Positions 25,718-34,644 of a DNA stretch of 64,000 nucleotides are shown here, piece after piece; position 1 is the first letter of the stretch; every line of letters starts with the position of its first letter. The notes beneath the pieces were generated by a model. The model was not told the origin of the DNA, searched no databases, and worked only from the letters and a program-made list of their open reading frames with translations. Where the stretch lies: the NCBI RefSeq assembly GCF_011440375.1, contig NZ_JAAOIR010000001.1, positions 682,001 to 746,000 on the forward strand, read 5' to 3'. The position numbers and the translations under genes are program-made. This DNA comes from Halorubellus sp. JP-L1 (GTDB lineage: Archaea; Halobacteriota; Halobacteria; Halobacteriales; Natrialbaceae).

Positions 25718-27001
25718 TCAGTCGCGTTCGCGGACGAGGAGCGTGTTCAGTGCGTCGGGGACGACGAGGACGTCCGCCCCTGGCTCCAGGGCGGCTTCGA
25801 CCGACTCGCTGGCGTGCATGAGGCAGTCGTCGACGACGTCGGGATGCTGGCTGTTCGTCACGGAGACGTCGTGGTCGCGGAGGACGCGCGCGACGACGAA
25901 CGCGCGCTGCGCGCCGGGTTCGTATCCCTGCTTCATTGCTTCGTAGAGCGAGTCGGCGTCGCTGGCGTTCGAGAGCCAGTCGTGGAAGCGGCGTTCGCCC
26001 GTGCCCTCGCCCGCGCCCTCGCGGAGTTCCGCGGGGACGACGACGCGACCGCGCGCACGCTCGCCGCTGTGCGTCCCTGTCTCGCGTTCGGAGTCGGTGG
26101 GGTCGGCGAGCGGGTTGCGGTCGCCGAGGGCGACGTACGTCGCGGCTCTGGTGGTCTGGTAGAGGTTCGCGTCCTTCGGTGCGCCGACGCCGGCGACGAC
26201 GGCGTCGTAGACGTCGGCGTCGGGAATCGGCACCGAGAGGGCGTCGCGGGCGGTCGCGGCGAGGTCGCGAACGACGGCCCGTGGGTCGCCGGCGGCGACG
26301 CCGAGGACGCCCTGGGGGCCCTTCGTGACGTTGATGCAGAAGTCGGGGCCGGCGAGGTCGCCGGCGCGGTCGAGGAACCCCCTGAAGGGGTTGTTTTCGA
26401 CGCGCCCGAGGCGGACGCCGTCGCGCGCGAGGAGGTCGGGGCCGTGCGTGTACCGGATCTGTGACTCGCCGCCGGCGCCGACGACGACGGTCTTCGCGCC
26501 GCCGGAGAACCCCGCGTACTGGTGGGGTTCGACGACGCCAGTGGCCGCGACGAGGTCGGCGTCGGCGACGGTGCGAGCGAGTTCGATCGGGACGCCGTCG
26601 ACCGCACCGACGTCGACGACGTCGTCGGGGTCGTGGTTCGCGGCGAGGTCGGCGTTCGCGCCGAGCATCGCGTCGAGTTCGGCGTCGGTCATCGGGCGGT
26701 GGAGGCCGAGGCCGACGACGACCGCGACCTGCTCGCGGGCGACGCCGGCGGCGTCGAGTTCGGCGAGGAGGCCGTCGAGGAGGACGTCGGTGGGGGCGGC
26801 GCGCGTACCGTCCGTGACGACGACCGCGACCGAGTCCTCGGGGTCGGCGCGCTCGCGGAGGCGCGGGCCGTGCGGGGTGGCGAGCGCGTTCCCCGTTGCG
26901 CTCTCGACGTCGACGGAGTCGGCGCCTGGGGCGCGGGCGACGGTCGCGTCGACCGAATCGAGCGAGACGGCGACGATACCATCGCCGAGTGGGAGCTCCA
27001 T
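25718..27001 (-). CDS. LarA-like (lactate racemase family, DUF2088) protein
   Basis: The 427-residue protein matches the LarA family, whose founding member racemises lactate using a nickel-pincer nucleotide. Family features are VVVTDGTRAAP, VGLGLHRPMT with a conserved His, EPHQYAGFSGGAKTVVVG with His and Lys, and CINVTKGPQG. No larB, larC or larE cofactor genes are in the window, so the natural substrate may be another 2-hydroxyacid or sugar acid, and nickel use is not shown. Start ATG 27001 fits; a TATA-like stretch is not obvious. Confidence 0.82.
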   Translation of the reverse strand: MELPLGDGIVAVSLDSVDATVARAPGADSVDVESATGNALATPHGPRLRERADPEDSVAVVVTDGTRAAPTDVLLDGLLAELDAAGVAREQVAVVVGLGLHRPMTDAELDAMLGANADLAANHDPDDVVDVGAVDGVPIELARTVADADLVAATGVVEPHQYAGFSGGAKTVVVGAGGESQIRYTHGPDLLARDGVRLGRVENNPFRGFLDRAGDLAGPDFCINVTKGPQGVLGVAAGDPRAVVRDLAATARDALSVPIPDADVYDAVVAGVGAPKDANLYQTTRAATYVALGDRNPLADPTDSERETGTHSGERARGRVVVPAELREGAGEGTGERRFHDWLSNASDADSLYEAMKQGYEPGAQRAFVVARVLRDHDVSVTNSQHPDVVDDCLMHASESVEAALEPGADVLVVPDALNTLLVRERD

Positions 27002-27044
27002 GCGGGACGGTCGGCGCGGACGAGTAAAAAGGACGGCGACGGTC

Positions 27045-27566
27045 TCAGACCGCGATCTCGGGGGCCTCGTACTGGCCGGTGAGCCGCGCGGAGACGAACC
27101 CGAGCACCCAGCCGTACGCGAGGTGCGTGACGACGGAGAACACGACGAAGACGGCGAGATCGAACCCGGCGTAGTGCGAGTAGAACGCGGTGATGAACCC
27201 GGTCCAGAGGATCGCGGCGAACACGATGCCTTGCTGGGGTCGGGTCGCGCCGGGGAGGTACGCGCCGAGGGTGACGAACAGGAGCGGCCACGCGAACGTG
27301 CCGGCGCCGAGGAACAGCGCGAGCCCGATCGCGGGCGTGTTGCCGACCCCGGCGAGTTCGGCGAGCGTCCCGAACACGTCGATGCCTGGCGTGAGCGTGG
27401 CGTTCACGATGAACAGCACGCCGATCATGAGCATCGTGCCGACGATGCCGCCGGCGATGCCGCCGAGCGCGCGCTCCAGTTCGTTGGCCTCCGGCGTCGG
27501 ATACGACTCCTCCACGGACGGGTCGTCCATGGCCGCATCGTCGTGTCCTGCGTTATCACTTGCCAT
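27045..27566 (-). CDS. haloarchaeal integral membrane protein (DUF6789-like)
   Basis: The 173-residue protein has an acidic cytoplasmic start of about 30 residues, then about four transmembrane helices with GGIAGGIVGTMLMIGVLF, PAIGLALFLGAGTFAWPLLF and FVVFSVVTHLAYGWVLG. It resembles the haloarchaeal family I know as DUF6789, whose function is unknown. ATG 27566 is chosen over an upstream GTG/ATG because TTTTATGAG at about 27588-27597 lies 25-30 nt before it, as expected for a leaderless mRNA. Confidence 0.6.
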   Translation of the reverse strand: MASDNAGHDDAAMDDPSVEESYPTPEANELERALGGIAGGIVGTMLMIGVLFIVNATLTPGIDVFGTLAELAGVGNTPAIGLALFLGAGTFAWPLLFVTLGAYLPGATRPQQGIVFAAILWTGFITAFYSHYAGFDLAVFVVFSVVTHLAYGWVLGFVSARLTGQYEAPEIAV

Positions 27567-27670
27567 GGGCGTGCTAACGCGCGCCATGCTCATAAAAGAA
27601 CCTCACACGTTCGCTCGGCGAACGACACCACGAAGGACTCTCGAACCGGTCGAACGGGGCGTCTCGCCCG

Positions 27671-30415
27671 CTAGACGCCGTCCGCCCAGTCGACCATTCG
27701 GCCGTACACGGGGTCGGTCGCGAGCGCGTCCGCGTCGCCGACGAGGACGAGCGCGCGCTTCGCTCGCGTCAGCGCGACGTTCACGCGCCGGTAGTCCTCG
27801 AATATCGGTGACTCCAGGTCGCCGGACGCGACGAACGACACCACGATCACTTCCTTCGAGGACCCCTGGAAGCGGTCGACGGTGTCGACCGTCACCGATT
27901 CGGGAACGCGCCGCGTGATCTCCGCGACCTGCGCGCGGAACGGCGCGATGACGCCGACGTCCCCGGGGTCGACGTCGGCCCCGAGGTACGACGACACGAC
28001 CTCGGCGACGCGCTCGGCCTCCACCGCGTCCGTATTCCGGCCGCCGTCACCGGGCGTGTCGAGGAACGCCACGCCGTCGCGCAACGCCTCGGGGAGGCCG
28101 TCGAGGTCGACGAGCTGACGGGGGTGCTGCGCGGCGACCTCGCCCGTCGCCGGCCGGAGCTCGCCGTCGTAGAACTCCGCGGACGCGAACGCCTGGATGC
28201 GCTGACTCATCCGGTACTGCTTGGTGAGCATCACGCCCGCCTCGGGGTACGCCTCCACGAGCCGCTCGAACAGCGACTCCTGGAGCCGGTTCTCGGCGCG
28301 CACGACCGGCGGCAGCTGCTGGTGGTCGCCGACGAGCACGAACCGCTCCGCGAGATTGACGGCCGCCAGCGCGTCCGGCTCCGTGAGCTGGCCGGCCTCG
28401 TCGACGAGGGCCGCGTCGAACGACTGCTCGCGCATCACCCTGGAGCCACAGGTCGCCGTCGTCGCCGCGACGACCTGCGCGTCCTGGAGCCGGTCCGCGC
28501 ATTCCTCGGGGTCGCCGCGCGTCTCCAACCTGTGCTCGAGCATGTCCTCGCGGATGCCGGACTCGGTACCGACGCGGACGAACTCGGTGAACCCCTGCTC
28601 GGCCAGCGCCTCCAGTGCGTTGTCGACCGCGCGGTTCGTGAACGCCGACAGCAGCACGCGCTCGCCGCGCGCGACCATCGCCCGGACGGCCTGCCCGATC
28701 GTGTACGTCTTCCCCGTCCCCGGCGGCCCGTGCACGAGCGCAACGTCCTCCGCGGTGACGGCCTTCCGCACCGCCTCGTCCTGCGCGTCGTTGTTCGGGA
28801 CGAACGTCTCCGGCTCGCCGCCCTCCGCCGGTTCGCCGCTCTCGCCCGGCGGGCCGTCGGAGGCGACCGCTCGCTCGGGTGGCAGCGCGCGCTCCGAGTC
28901 GAACGCGGGCTCGCGGCGCTCGAACAGGACGTCCTTCTGGTCCGGGTCGCCCTTCAGGAGCGCGTCGTGGAGCGCGACCTGCATCCGCGCCACCGAGAAC
29001 TCCGAGGGGTAGACGTCGATGCGGGACACCTCGATGGGTTCGTCCGCACTCAGCACGACCTCGTCGTCCCCGAGGCGCTCGATGTACGCCAGCTCCGCGT
29101 TGCCCCGGATCGGGTCGCCGTCGCTCGCGAGCACGAGGTCGTCCTCGCGGAGCTTCGACACCGCCGGACTCGTCCGGCGCGCTCGCAGCTCCCAGCGACC
29201 GTCCGCGCGCTCGCGCTTTGCCTCGAACTCGAGGTCGACGAGCGCCCGGTCGTCCTCGGCGCGCTCCGCGGGCGTCTGCTCCCAGAGCTTCGCGTACTCG
29301 CAGTGCGTCTCGCGGCGCTCCTCCTCGATCGCGCGATAGGTCTCCTCGTAGTACGCGAGTTCGTCGTCGGGGAGCGCCCGCCCGATCTCGCCGGCCTTCG
29401 CCTCCTGCTGGAGGCGACCAGCGACGACGCGGCACGTGTCCTGCTCGAAGCAGTACTCGCAGACCGCGTCGGCCTCGTACCCCGTCGGCACCGAGAAGTC
29501 GTACTCGAACGCCGCGATCGCGTTCCGCGACCGCACCACGTACTTCGTGAGGCCGTCGCCGACGCTGAACTCCTTCGCCGGCGAGAAGTCCCCGGAGAAC
29601 TCCGAGCGGTCGAGCGCCGCGTTCTTCGTGTAGAGCAGGGTCGCCGTGTCCACGTCGACGCCGCGTTCTTCGAGCAGGAGCGCGTACGACGCCGCCTGGA
29701 TCTTGTCCTCGAACCGCGGGTCGCTCTTCAGTCGCTTCCCGGTCTTCAGTTCGACGGGCATCCCGTTCCGGACCGCGTCCACGCGTCCCTTGATGCCGAA
29801 CGTCTCCGAGATGAGCGTCATCTCCGAGCGCCACTCGTCCTCGTCGCTGAGTTTGCCCTGCGAGAGCCACGCGTCGATCGCTCGCGCGTTCTCCGCGACC
29901 TCCTCGCGCACCTCGTCGGCGTCCATCCCGAGCAGTCCGAGGTCGAGCCCGGCTTCTTCGACGCGGTCGTCGACCGCCGCGTCGAACTCGACGCCCCGGA
30001 GGAGGTCGCCGAACACCTCGTGGACGATCGTCCCCTTGATGACGGGATACTTGAGGGGTGCGCTGGAGAGCTTGTTCAGGTAGTACATGCGCGGGCACTG
30101 CACGTACTCGCGGACGTCAGTCACGTCCACGAGGAACTGCGGCTCGAGCACGACGTAGGAGTCCCCGGTCGTCGAGTAACTCGTCTCCCCCTGGTACTCG
30201 CGCTCCTCGGGGTTCGTCACCCGCAACCGCATGCCGGGTTCGGCGACGGCCGTCGTCTCCGTCCACTTCCCCCAGCACGTCACCTGCTCCTCGCCGGCGT
30301 CGGTCTCGACGGTCACCTCGGCGAGGTCGGACGTGCCGTACTGCGTCGACACCTCCTTCGCGTCGCCGACGCTCGTGATCGTTCCCTCGACGACGTCGCG
30401 GCCCGCGTCTGTCAC
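27671..30415 (-). CDS. Dna2-like Fe-S nuclease and SF1 helicase
   Basis: This 914-residue protein fuses an N-terminal OB-like part, a Cas4/RecB-type nuclease and a UPF1-like superfamily 1B helicase. The nuclease has an Fe-S cluster site: one Cys in QCPRMYYLN (about 106) and three in CEYCFEQDTC (about 316). The helicase shows GPPGTGKT (about 559), LVDEAGQLTEPDA (about 668), and DRFQGSSKEVIVVS near the end. This is the Dna2 layout, so processing of flaps, stalled forks or break ends is likely. GTG 30415 is preferred because CCCTAACCC lies about 25 nt upstream; GTG 30427 is the alternative. Confidence 0.88.
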   Translation of the reverse strand: MTDAGRDVVEGTITSVGDAKEVSTQYGTSDLAEVTVETDAGEEQVTCWGKWTETTAVAEPGMRLRVTNPEEREYQGETSYSTTGDSYVVLEPQFLVDVTDVREYVQCPRMYYLNKLSSAPLKYPVIKGTIVHEVFGDLLRGVEFDAAVDDRVEEAGLDLGLLGMDADEVREEVAENARAIDAWLSQGKLSDEDEWRSEMTLISETFGIKGRVDAVRNGMPVELKTGKRLKSDPRFEDKIQAASYALLLEERGVDVDTATLLYTKNAALDRSEFSGDFSPAKEFSVGDGLTKYVVRSRNAIAAFEYDFSVPTGYEADAVCEYCFEQDTCRVVAGRLQQEAKAGEIGRALPDDELAYYEETYRAIEEERRETHCEYAKLWEQTPAERAEDDRALVDLEFEAKRERADGRWELRARRTSPAVSKLREDDLVLASDGDPIRGNAELAYIERLGDDEVVLSADEPIEVSRIDVYPSEFSVARMQVALHDALLKGDPDQKDVLFERREPAFDSERALPPERAVASDGPPGESGEPAEGGEPETFVPNNDAQDEAVRKAVTAEDVALVHGPPGTGKTYTIGQAVRAMVARGERVLLSAFTNRAVDNALEALAEQGFTEFVRVGTESGIREDMLEHRLETRGDPEECADRLQDAQVVAATTATCGSRVMREQSFDAALVDEAGQLTEPDALAAVNLAERFVLVGDHQQLPPVVRAENRLQESLFERLVEAYPEAGVMLTKQYRMSQRIQAFASAEFYDGELRPATGEVAAQHPRQLVDLDGLPEALRDGVAFLDTPGDGGRNTDAVEAERVAEVVSSYLGADVDPGDVGVIAPFRAQVAEITRRVPESVTVDTVDRFQGSSKEVIVVSFVASGDLESPIFEDYRRVNVALTRAKRALVLVGDADALATDPVYGRMVDWADGV

Positions 30416-30619
30416 GCTCGATGGCACGGCAGCGACCGGGTTAGGGGTGTCGGTTCCCGGAATCCGACCCCCAGGACAGTCGCGTTCGCGTTCCGCACTC
30501 GACGAGGTGCACCGCCGCGGGCTTCCACGACCATCGCTCCACGTCGGCGAGCGCGACGCGCGTTCGTTCCGCCGCCGAGACACCTGTCGAATTATCACGC
30601 TGCCGGCCGTAGCGAGGGT

Positions 30620-31039
30620 ATGATCGCTCGAATCCTGGTCCCGATGGACGACTCGGAGATGGCCGAGCGGGCGCTCGAGTACGCCCTGGAGAACCACCCC
30701 GAGGCCGACGTCACGGTGCTGCACGTCGCCGGCGAACCCGGGCCGATGTGGGGCGCCGCGACGACGCTCGCGCTCGCCGACGACCTCGAGGAGGCGGCCG
30801 AAGAGAAGGCCGCACCCGTGTTCGAACGAGCGGAAGCGATCGCCGCGGAGCACGACGCGACCGTCGGCACGAGGGTCCAGGTCGGGTCACCGGCTCGCGC
30901 CATCCTGAACCATGCCGAGGAGTACGATGCGATCGTGATCGGCAGCCACGGCGGAACGCTCGCGGACAGGCTCCTCGTCGGCGACGTCGCGCAGCGAGTG
31001 TTCCGGCGGTCGCCGGTCCCGGTCACCGTCGTCAGGTAG
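30620..31039 (+). CDS. universal stress protein (UspA family)
   Basis: The 139-residue single-domain Usp has ILVPMDDSEMAERAL at the N-terminus and the ATP-binding signature GSHGGTLADRLLVGDVAQ near the C-terminus. It should bind ATP and act in stress survival by an unclear mechanism. It is divergent from the Dna2-like gene; the 204-bp gap holds both promoters and no other feature. ATG 30620 fits the family start. Confidence 0.93.
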   Translation: MIARILVPMDDSEMAERALEYALENHPEADVTVLHVAGEPGPMWGAATTLALADDLEEAAEEKAAPVFERAEAIAAEHDATVGTRVQVGSPARAILNHAEEYDAIVIGSHGGTLADRLLVGDVAQRVFRRSPVPVTVVR

Positions 31040-31135
31040 CGCGTCCCGCTGGTCGACGGGTTCGTCGAACCGGCTCCCTCGCGGCGTACTCGCACGACCG
31101 ATACGCACTTGCCGCGCGAGCGGGTACGTCGACGC

Positions 31136-31690
31136 ATGCGGGTTCGGGATTGGGACGACATCGTCGAGGACGTCGTGGAGTCGAACGTGGACCCGGACGG
31201 CTGGCGCGCGGTCGCCGGCGACCGCGCGAACGGCCTCGGGGAGGACCTCTACCTCGGTCACCCCGACAGCGGAATGTTCCAGCTCAAGACCTATGCGAAG
31301 AATCCGTTCGAGGTGAAGGGCGTCGGGTCGCAGGTCGCGCGGAGTCTCGACGACGAGATCGGGAGCTACCTCCCGACGGACGGCTCGGGCCGGTTCGCCG
31401 TCCAGGGACCATCGGAGGGTATCGACGAGGACGAAGCGAAGGAGAAGGCGACCGCGCTCGAGGAGGTCGTGAAGGCGCACGCGGACGCGCCGACGACGCC
31501 GGGGGACTTCTTCGACGACGTGATGGAGACGCTGGACTCGCCAGCGTTCGGCCCGATGGAGTACGACCAGTACGACCGCCCGGACGGCCTCGACGAACTC
31601 GCGACGACGTTCGAGGAGGCCGAGGACGTCCTGAACGCGGAACTGGACGACCTCGTGGAGACCGACGAGGTCGACAAGGGCTTCATGTAG
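31136..31690 (+). CDS. conserved haloarchaeal hypothetical protein
   Basis: The 184-residue acidic soluble protein contains VESNVDPDGWRAVAGDRANG, YLGHPDSGMFQLKTYAKNPFEVKGVGSQ-type segments and a C-terminal helix-rich acidic part. There is no signal peptide, membrane helix or metal motif. I recognise no domain. It sits between usp and an NTF2-like gene on the same strand. ATG 31136 is preferred over an upstream ATG in the long frame because it gives a natural MRVRDWDDIVEDV start. Confidence 0.6.
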   Translation: MRVRDWDDIVEDVVESNVDPDGWRAVAGDRANGLGEDLYLGHPDSGMFQLKTYAKNPFEVKGVGSQVARSLDDEIGSYLPTDGSGRFAVQGPSEGIDEDEAKEKATALEEVVKAHADAPTTPGDFFDDVMETLDSPAFGPMEYDQYDRPDGLDELATTFEEAEDVLNAELDDLVETDEVDKGFM

Positions 31691-31797
31691 GCCGGGAGCG
31701 CCAGCGGTCGCTCGCACTCTGTCGCGAGCGCCACTGGCCGAGCGCTCGCGGTGCCCGAAGCGAGGGTTTGATACCCGCACCGGCCCTCGCGTCGTAC

Positions 31798-32250
31798 ATG
31801 AGCGCCGAGGACGCCATCCGAGAGTACTACGAGGCGTTGCGTCGCGGCGAACCCCTGTATCCGTACTTCGTCGAGTCGCCGGACACCTGGAAAGCCGCCA
31901 TCTCGACGACGTACGACGGGTACGACGCGGTGGCCGAGGGGCTGCGCGAGCAGTCCCGCACCACCGAGGACTGGACGGTCGACAGCCGAGGGCTCTCGGT
32001 CGTCGAGGCGGGAGAGGAGTCGAGGTTGGCAGCGGTCGAGGGCGAGCCAGGGTGCGCGACGTTCAACGACGACGTCGCCCTCGCGTGGACGTCGACGGAC
32101 GGCGACGACGCCAACGGCGACGGGAACGACGGTGGCGACGAGTCGCGAACGCGTCACGAGCACGAGACGCGCTGGAGCGGGACGCTCGTCGAGCGCGGCG
32201 GCGAGTGGCTGTTCCTCGAACTGCACGTGAGTGCCGCGCAGGCGGTCTGA
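31798..32250 (+). CDS. NTF2/SnoaL-like small protein
   Basis: The 150-residue protein starts MSAEDAIREYYEALRRGEPL, the first helix of an NTF2-like cone fold, with YDAVAEGLREQ and DWTVDSRGL following, and ends RWSGTLVERGGEWLFLELHVS, the family's last beta strands. Members bind small molecules or act as enzymes; no function can be assigned here. A Gly/Asp-rich loop near residue 100 looks like an insertion. It overlaps the next start by 1 bp (TGATG). Confidence 0.72.
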   Translation: MSAEDAIREYYEALRRGEPLYPYFVESPDTWKAAISTTYDGYDAVAEGLREQSRTTEDWTVDSRGLSVVEAGEESRLAAVEGEPGCATFNDDVALAWTSTDGDDANGDGNDGGDESRTRHEHETRWSGTLVERGGEWLFLELHVSAAQAV

Positions 32251-32525
32251 TGGTGGGGCCGTCGCTCTCCGAGGCCGACCGCGATCTGGGGATGTCCCGC
32301 CTCCAGGCGTTCGTCGTCGGCCTCGTCGCCGCCTCCGGCGCGCTCGTCGCACTGTACGCCGACGCGTCGTTCGCGGTCGTCGCCGGCGCGACCGTCGGCG
32401 GTGGACTGGTGGGGCTGGGGCTCTGGTACTACCTCGTGTGGACGTTCCACAACAGTACCTCGCGGCGCGGCGAGCGCGACCGGAGCGAGTCCGACGACTT
32501 CGAGAAGCGAGAGCGGTTCGACTGA
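32250..32525 (+). CDS. small two-helix membrane protein
   Basis: The 91-residue protein has two transmembrane helices (about 18-36 and 42-64), the first with FVVGLVAASGALVALYAD and the second Gly-rich, then a charged tail with many Arg/Asp/Glu. It is translationally coupled to the NTF2-like gene by a TGATG overlap. I know no function for it; it looks like a widespread haloarchaeal membrane protein of unknown role. Confidence 0.65.
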   Translation: MVGPSLSEADRDLGMSRLQAFVVGLVAASGALVALYADASFAVVAGATVGGGLVGLGLWYYLVWTFHNSTSRRGERDRSESDDFEKRERFD

Positions 32526-32555
32526 GCCAGTAGTGGCCTGCCAGTTCGAGCCAGG

Positions 32556-33068
32556 CTACTCGACCCGGAGCGAGAATCCCCACGCGTACTCGCTCCTTGT
32601 CCGGTCTTCGTGGAGTTCCCGCCATTCGGCCTCGAAGCGGAACTCCATCGACCGGGGCGGGTCCGACGGCGGGCGATGCCAAAAGAGCCCGTAGGTTCCA
32701 GCGAGCGTCTCGCCGGATCGGAGGCGACAGATCGTCTCGCTCATGAGGCGTAGTACGTCCCCCTCGATCCGCCAGCCGGTCGAGCCCGGCGAGTCAGGTA
32801 TCCGGTCGCAATAGTGACCGGCACCGCGAGTCTCGCCGACGGGAACCAGGGAGACCTGGGGCTGGTCCGTACCACCGTTCGACAGCGGCCCGAACGGGAC
32901 CACGGCGCCGAAGGAGAACCGCCGAGTCTCGAGTGCATCGTTCCGGAACCCGATGCGGACGATCGCTGGCGACGCCGCCGATGGCTGCTCGACCACGTCC
33001 ACGTCGATGCCGACCGATCGATCTGGTGACGCGTCGGTGTCCGCGATGCCGACGGCCTGTCGGTCCAT
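32556..33068 (-). CDS. haloarchaeal hypothetical protein, soluble beta-rich
   Basis: The 170-residue protein has no signal or membrane segment. Short blocks such as RIGFRNDALETRRFSFGAV and GTYGLFWHRP suggest an immunoglobulin-like or beta-sandwich fold; this is a guess from the alternating hydrophobic pattern. Its composition is less acidic than its neighbours. It is convergent with the two-helix gene. No family recognised. Confidence 0.5.
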   Translation of the reverse strand: MDRQAVGIADTDASPDRSVGIDVDVVEQPSAASPAIVRIGFRNDALETRRFSFGAVVPFGPLSNGGTDQPQVSLVPVGETRGAGHYCDRIPDSPGSTGWRIEGDVLRLMSETICRLRSGETLAGTYGLFWHRPPSDPPRSMEFRFEAEWRELHEDRTRSEYAWGFSLRVE

Positions 33069-33105
33069 GTCAGGGGCGGAGACCGTACCAGTACATCGGT
33101 CGTGG

Positions 33106-34065
33106 TCAGTATCCCATGCGAGCGAGCCACGCGGCCGGGTCGTCGAGTTCGTCGTCGCTCGGGAGGTTCTCGGGGCCCTCCCAGACGCGGCCGGCGGCGT
33201 CGAGACCGCTGGCGTCGGTGACGTGCTCGAAGAACGCCTTCCCGCGCTCGTACTGCTTGCGCTTCAATCCGAGGCCGAGCAGGCGGCGTGCGAGCTTCGC
33301 GATCGGGCCGCGGCCGCCGCGGCGTTCGTCGACCTTCCGGCGGAGGTCCGCGTACTCGTCGTCGAACGCGTGATCCATGAGGAGTTCCGCGTACCCCTCG
33401 ACGACCGTCATCGCCGCGTTCATCTCCCGGAACGCCCGCGTCGAGAACCCGCCGCCGGACAGGTCCGAGAGTCCGGACTCGACGCGGTCCTCGAGGTACC
33501 CCGAGAGCCACGGCGCCGCCCCGAACTCCGCGGCGTGCGTGACCTCGTGGAACGCGATCCACCGCCGGAACCGCGGTGCGTCGACGTCCAGGCTGTCCGC
33601 GACGCGCTCGATGTTCGGGTGCACGAAGTACAGCGCGTGATCGGGGTCGTCGTCGCCCGCCAGCAGGAGGGGGTCGTACTGGCCGAGGACGTTCTTCGCG
33701 AGGAACGTCAACATCACGGCCATCGTTCCCGTGTTGACGGTCCGGGCGACGCCCGGGAACGCCGTCAGCTCCTCGGCCTCGAGCGGTTCGAGGACGCGAC
33801 GGAACGTGTCGACGTTCGCGTCGACCCAGTGGTGGCGGTGCTGTATCTCGACGGTGTCCGGGACGTCGAAGTCGATGCGAGCGACGTCCCTCACGCGGTC
33901 GCGGGCGTCGCGGACGTCGGTCGCGTACGCTCGCTTCTGGTCGGCCGACAGCGAGACGTCGCCGGGCTCGGTCGCGGCCTTCGCCGCGTCCGCGACCGCT
34001 CGCCAGTCGACGGCGCCGTCACCGGACGCGCCGGCGACGGCCTGGACGCTCCGAAACAGGTTCAT
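33106..34065 (-). CDS. zincin-like metalloprotease (PF10103-type, F420-associated family)
   Basis: The 319-residue protein has the zinc protease motif HEVTH in a helix and a downstream Glu/Asp-rich region, with NTGTMAVMLTFLAKNVLGQYDPLL before it. This matches the zincin_2 family, annotated in actinobacteria and haloarchaea as 'coenzyme F420 biosynthesis associated' because of gene neighbourhood; no direct role in F420 synthesis is shown. ATG 34065 gives MNLFRSVQAV and has a TATA-like TTTAC about 30 nt upstream. Substrate is unknown. Confidence 0.8.
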   Translation of the reverse strand: MNLFRSVQAVAGASGDGAVDWRAVADAAKAATEPGDVSLSADQKRAYATDVRDARDRVRDVARIDFDVPDTVEIQHRHHWVDANVDTFRRVLEPLEAEELTAFPGVARTVNTGTMAVMLTFLAKNVLGQYDPLLLAGDDDPDHALYFVHPNIERVADSLDVDAPRFRRWIAFHEVTHAAEFGAAPWLSGYLEDRVESGLSDLSGGGFSTRAFREMNAAMTVVEGYAELLMDHAFDDEYADLRRKVDERRGGRGPIAKLARRLLGLGLKRKQYERGKAFFEHVTDASGLDAAGRVWEGPENLPSDDELDDPAAWLARMGY

Positions 34066-34180
34066 GTCGAAACCGTACGACGCGCACACGTAAACGCTTT
34101 CAGTCTCTCGGTATCGTGGGCGGTCGGTCGCCAGGGGTGCCCACAGTCCGCGAACGGAGCCGCCCGAGCCGGGTCCGGAC

Positions 34181-34498
34181 TCAGTCGGCGATCTCGACGT
34201 CGTCGTCGTCCTCGAGCTCGACCATCTCCACGTCGTCGACGTCGTCGTCGCCGCCGAGGAGGACGCGTGCGGCGACGGCGAGGAGGACGAGGAGGAGGAC
34301 GCCGACGATGGCGCCCTTGACGGGTGCGCCGCCCTCGTCGTCGGCGTCGACGCCGGACTCGATGGAGACGTGCTTCTCGGCGCGGCCCTCGCCGTCGGTC
34401 GCGTCCAACTCGGGCGCGGGGTCGTCGCCGAAGCTGGGGCCGATGCGGAGCGGGCCGTCGAAGTGCAACTCGAAGAACGTCAGCTTGCGGTCTGACAT
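34181..34498 (-). CDS. hypothetical protein with one C-terminal membrane helix
   Basis: The 105-residue protein starts MSDRKLTFFELHFDGPLRIGP, has an acidic linker, one transmembrane helix (about residues 60-82, GAIVGVLLLVLLAVAARVLLG) and a very acidic tail with VEMVELEDDDD. It is a probable single-pass protein with the soluble part on either side. The family is conserved in haloarchaea as far as I can tell but has no known function. Confidence 0.6.
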   Translation of the reverse strand: MSDRKLTFFELHFDGPLRIGPSFGDDPAPELDATDGEGRAEKHVSIESGVDADDEGGAPVKGAIVGVLLLVLLAVAARVLLGGDDDVDDVEMVELEDDDDVEIAD

Positions 34499-34644
34499 AC
34501 CGTATCGTTCGTGGAGTCGTCACTTATCGGTTCCCCCACGGTCGCTGGGTCGGCGGCGACGCACCCGCCGCGCGGCGCGGGCCGGTCAGAGTCGGGACGC
34601 GGGGATTCCCGGGTGTTAAGTCCCCGCCGACGAACCGAATTGGC

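Noticed and set aside
28124-31039. 971-codon plus-strand frame opposite the Dna2-like gene
   Set aside because: Only its last 139 codons are a real gene (usp, starting at 30620); the rest is an antisense shadow without family resemblance.
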